From NCBI GenBank assembly GCA_038502055.1, contig JAXRKN010000044.1, forward strand, positions 8,626,501 to 8,690,500: a DNA stretch of 64,000 bases. The letters are read 5' to 3'. The notes under the pieces were generated by a model. That model searched no databases and was not told the origin of the DNA. It worked only from the letters and a program-made list of their open reading frames with translations. The DNA comes from Tanytarsus gracilentus (Eukaryota; Arthropoda; Insecta; Diptera; Chironomidae). Within the stretch, counting starts at the first letter, position 1, and the number at the start of each line of letters is the position of its first letter. Shown here one piece after another: positions 60,115-64,000 of the stretch. The position numbers and the translations under genes are program-made.

Positions 60115-60990
60115 ATTTAATTTCGATTGATTTCATCCGAAAAAGATGATGAAAAATAAAATTTTATGATGAAAAGTTAAAAATGTTACAAATTTAAAAA
60201 GTTAAAACATCGATTTTAAAAATTTTCTTGTCATTTTGATTTGAAAAAAGTTTGAACACAAAATTTTCAAAAAAAGTCAATAGCTCAATTCTCATCGTAC
60301 TATTTAATTTCAAATATTTAGGATTCGAACCCATTTTAATATTTCTTATAAATCATTTCAATAAATAAATCTTAATTAATTGTCAATCAAACTTAAAACT
60401 TATATAATCATTACCATATTTGCCAAGTAAAAAAATATTTTTTCGATAATCTTTGAAATGTTTGACAGAAGATCGAAATAAATTTTCATCATTTCGTTTG
60501 AGGATGCAGCAAATAAATTTTATTAAACTTTACTAAATGACAAAAGTGCAATGATCACACACACGCGACATCATGTCTTATTGGATGTTAACAAAGTACA
60601 GGAATGTCTGATTTAATCAATTGAAGTTGAATGCAGAAATAAATTTTGTTAAATTGAATTAAAATTATTAATTGCTTTGTTGAATTTTAAAACTGTCACA
60701 GGCTAAATTTTTTGAATGTTCTTAAAGGCGTCAATGACTACACTTAATAATGAATCATCTTGAAATCTTCATTTTTATATTTATGAGAGTATAAATCATC
60801 ACTCAGTGAAATGAGATGTTTAAATTTAAAATTAATGTTTTGCATAAAAAAATTATTTGCGCAAATGTGGAAGAAAACTATTTAAATCTGAAAAATTGTC
60901 ATGACACTATTAGTAAATGAAAGATGGATGAAATTCTCATGGAATGACCAAGAAATGTATTTGAAGCCCATTTATCAAATAATACTTATT

Positions 60991-60992
<2 letters not shown>

Positions 60993-61031
<39 letters not shown>
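60993..61031. repeat. Long GA dinucleotide microsatellite
   Basis: About 19 uninterrupted GA units inside the ft intron; the longest simple repeat in the window. Confidence 0.95.
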
Positions 61032-61035
<4 letters not shown>

Positions 61036-61610
61036 ATGGAAATATAATCCGGGAGAAATAGCCAAAGAACCCACAAAATAGTTATCGAACATCAAAGTCA
61101 CACCTTTATCCAATTTCTCAGAAATGTGCCGCGATTGAGCTGAAAAATACTCGTTGAAATTGGAGTTTATTGTCATCTGATCTTTAGAGATGGAATGAAA
61201 AATGCTAAAAAATATTTTTGGGAGGTTTTAAAAAAAGATGAAATATTAAATAAACTATCTAAGTTCGTCAAAATTGCCAATTCAACCCCATTCGCTAACC
61301 ACAAGTCATAAATTTTAATCCCTCAGCAAGAATTCTCGCGAAATTCTAACGATATTCACACCTTACCAAAGAATTATTGATGACTCTATGCCAAAAAAAG
61401 AGATTCTATTTTCATCTGTTGGTTTTTCTCTACACAATTTTTTTGTTGTTTTAATCTCGAAACCACATTAAAGTTCTAGCTGTTGTGTGTGCGCTCATCT
61501 TTTATTGATGCTCGCTTTTTATGACACCTCCAAACCATTCTTCTTTCTCTCGAACGTGTGAGCGATCGAAAATTTAAATCTCTCGAATGGAATTAAAATA
61601 ATGAGCGAAA

Positions 61611-61628
61611 TACACACACACACACACA
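61611..61628. repeat. CA dinucleotide microsatellite
   Basis: About nine AC units in the ft intron. Confidence 0.9.
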
Positions 61629-64000
61629 GTCGAGTGTGGTGATCACTAGAACAAGATTTTTTATGTTATTCCTTTCCAGCAACTAGGCAGAAGACATGGC
61701 AGAAGAGAGAAAATTTAAATAAAACAAATAATTCAAATTAAGCATGTGATTGTTTTCAAAATAAGTCGCTTTTTCTGATGAGGAGAAAAAATTCTTTCGC
61801 TTGATTTTGATGTTAAAGTTTTAGTATTTTTTTTAAAATATTTTTTTTTATATTTTGTCCCCAATATTTTTTTCTAATTAAAAAATAAATTTTTAGAGAA
61901 CGCAATGGAAAATGAAACAACATTATCATTTTATTCAATCTCACTCGACCGTCTAAAAAGGTTTATTTAAAAAATTCTTCCATACTAAATTGCGTGTTTT
62001 CTTCCACTCGACACACAGCACAAAGAATAACAGAGAAACAGAACAAAATACGATAAAGAAACAATTACACATAAAAATTAGAAAAAAAGTTTAAAATATA
62101 TAAATTTCTCGAGTATTGCAAACAAACGATTCATTTGTAGCGGAAAACGGTTAAAATTCTCCTTTTCACTGGCGTGCATGCATGCAATTTGATGGCGCTC
62201 AATTTATTAATTCATATACTTGTTATTCAACAACCTCTCTCTGCTTATTCCTTTCTGCCCGGCTCAAAGTCATCGACATGCGCCATGACATCTTAAAAGT
62301 AGCAATTTTTCATTTCAACTAACAGCAATCAGCCGAAATTATTCATCTGAGGCTCTCTTTCTCATTCCCTCTCCTTAGATATGATGCGATGAAAAAATAT
62401 TTTTATTGCACCAAGTTTTGAGCTTTGGATATATAAATATATGCGGTAAAGCCAATGCGACTCACATTTATTAAATTTATGAAACAATCTGCATTTTTTA
62501 CGGTGTTCTCTTGAATCAGCAGGAGTCGGCACGCAATTTTTATGAGGAAAAAAAAGGTTAAGAAAGAAGGAAGTGAAAAGTGAGGCATAATAAAAATTGA
62601 GAAAAGAAGTCAAAGTGATTGTTTGAGATTTTCGCAAGCTTGAGACAATTTTAAAAATATTTAAATTTTTAAAAATTCATTCATCACTGAAAAAATCAAT
62701 AAAAGAGTTTATCACCATAGCTGTGAATAGCATGAAAGGTTAACTGCTGCCTTTAGCATCCAATGTACTTCTAGAATGTCAAAATCTGCCATTATTATTG
62801 CCTACAAAACGGGGACAGCTCATAAAGTATGAAAATTTTTCATTATCCACAATGTCAAGCGACTCTGTACACAGAGAGCGTTGCTAAATGGTTTGCAGAA
62901 CCTTTTTTTTATTAACCATCTCCATGTGAAATTTTCACAGATTAAGATTAGCGCATTTCTCCTTTTACAACTTCTCTCTCGGCAAAATGGCAATTACACG
63001 AATGTTATGAAGCATTTTAGAGTTAGAAAAAATTGAATCTATGATGAAGCCGAATGGAAAGAGACAGGAGGAGGCACATAAAGTTGCTATTGCTACTCTT
63101 TCATGTCAAAATTGTGGCCGTTGCTTTGCGGAGTATTTACAAGCAATTTGTATTGGTCATAATTATTTATTCATAACTTGGAGAATATTGAAATGGACTT
63201 CAAGTGAGCGCGAGTCGCATGAAAAAAACAAATATATTTTTCTAGAGTCAATGAGATGGAAGGGAACTCTATCAATCAATCTTATTTCACTTCTTATATG
63301 TGAGCCATAAAAATGTAATTGATGAAATTAATTAATCTTGAAAAAAAAAGTTCTACGATATCACTCAAGAGAAATTTTTTATATTCGGGATGAATGTCTG
63401 AGTGAACCCATCGCTCATTTCTTTTGAGTAAAAAAAGTTACAGTGAAAGTCTGATAAAGATTTAGAAATTGAAACAAAAAATATAAATTTCAATAAGTTT
63501 TCATTTTTAAATTCTCGAACTTATGATAAAAGAACGATTTGGAAAATGAAACAAATAAGTAAAAAATTTATTTTTGAAAGAATTAAATATTTTAGGTTTC
63601 TTATAATACTTTAAAAATAGTAAAAATCTTTCTTTTATAATTTAAATTCTTAGGATTTGAACCTTGAATAATTTTTAAAAATTTCCAAATATATCAATTG
63701 CGTTGCTCACAATTTTCAACATTTCACTGTAATATTTTTTTTCACAAAACACCAAGAAGAAGCGCAAGAAAAATTTGAATTTTTTAAAGCATAACTAGAG
63801 CTCTTGTCCGATCATTGCTTTTTACACACACGGAACAATTTAAAAGAGAAGAGAGCGAGAAAGAAGGAGCAAGAAAAAGACGAAAAATCAGCGGGATATT
63901 AAAGCAGATAAATATTTCTTTTTATCATACCTAAAAGCAGAGCAGTCTCGAATAAAAATAATGTCTTAGAGAAGAGAAAATTGAAAAAAGGGCCTCGCGA

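Larger units (their letters stand above)
51249..64000 (-). other. ft: ft intron continuing past the window edge, over 12.7 kb
   Basis: No cadherin-like frame was found on the minus strand from 51249 to the edge, though at least 16 repeats should lie upstream. The stretch is AT-rich and carries T-loop-like hairpins (53169, 56815, 58257, 60320, 63652), motif copies (61907, 63541), GA and CA tracts, and the coding-like patches at 58.3 and 59.6-60.1 kb. I see no other gene. Confidence 0.7.

Overview
This is an AT-rich animal nuclear window, most likely from an insect and probably a dipteran such as a nematoceran midge. The inference rests on gene content and structure: a Piwi/Aubergine-type Argonaute with a YRDGVGDG motif, a Brahma SNF2 ATPase, a Fat cadherin with Drosophila-like domain order, tandem GH35 beta-galactosidases and an NRF-6-type acyltransferase. 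Many introns are only 50-65 nt with GT...TTTYAG borders, while one gene carries multi-kilobase introns. No species can be named from the sequence alone.

Layout. (1) 1-3593, minus: two tandem GH35 beta-galactosidase paralogues, each with a small 5' exon coding a membrane anchor. The downstream copy runs off the window and carries an in-frame TAG before its nucleophile glutamate. (2) 3732-8359, plus: brahma, four coding exons, head-to-head with the intact GH35 gene over only 138 bp. (3) 8360-9545: an intergenic block with a repeat-like segment and 120-bp tandem repeats. (4) 9546-12242, minus: a three-exon PIWI-clade Argonaute, 857 aa, with the DDH triad intact. (5) 12927-14945, minus: a six-exon NRF-6-like membrane acyltransferase, 584 aa. 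(6) 15206-15475, plus: an unrecognised 89-aa single-pass membrane protein. (7) 15806 to beyond the right edge, minus: the 3' two thirds of a fat (ft) cadherin gene. Ten exons join without a frame break into 3,296 codons: 18 cadherin repeats, four EGFs, LamG-EGF-LamG, a membrane span and the Fat cytoplasmic tail. Introns reach 13.7 kb, and the last one extends more than 12.7 kb to the window edge.

The right half (25.6-64 kb) is therefore almost all ft intron. It is not featureless. A recurrent motif, GGAAC-N4-TGGAAAATGAAACA, occurs at least ten times with a perfect 12-base core, in both orientations. Nine tRNA T-loop-like sequences (AGGTTCGAATCCT type) occur between 40.6 and 63.7 kb. In several cases the two lie side by side in the same relative orientation, which suggests a degraded short interspersed repeat family or a conserved intronic element. 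A coding-like patch near 59.6-60.1 kb may be a nested gene or a decayed one.

The genes are functionally unrelated (lysosomal or secreted glycosidases, chromatin remodelling, piRNA silencing, membrane lipid acylation, planar polarity and growth control), as is normal for a eukaryotic region. Exon joins were derived by hand from splice motifs, reading frame and protein continuity.
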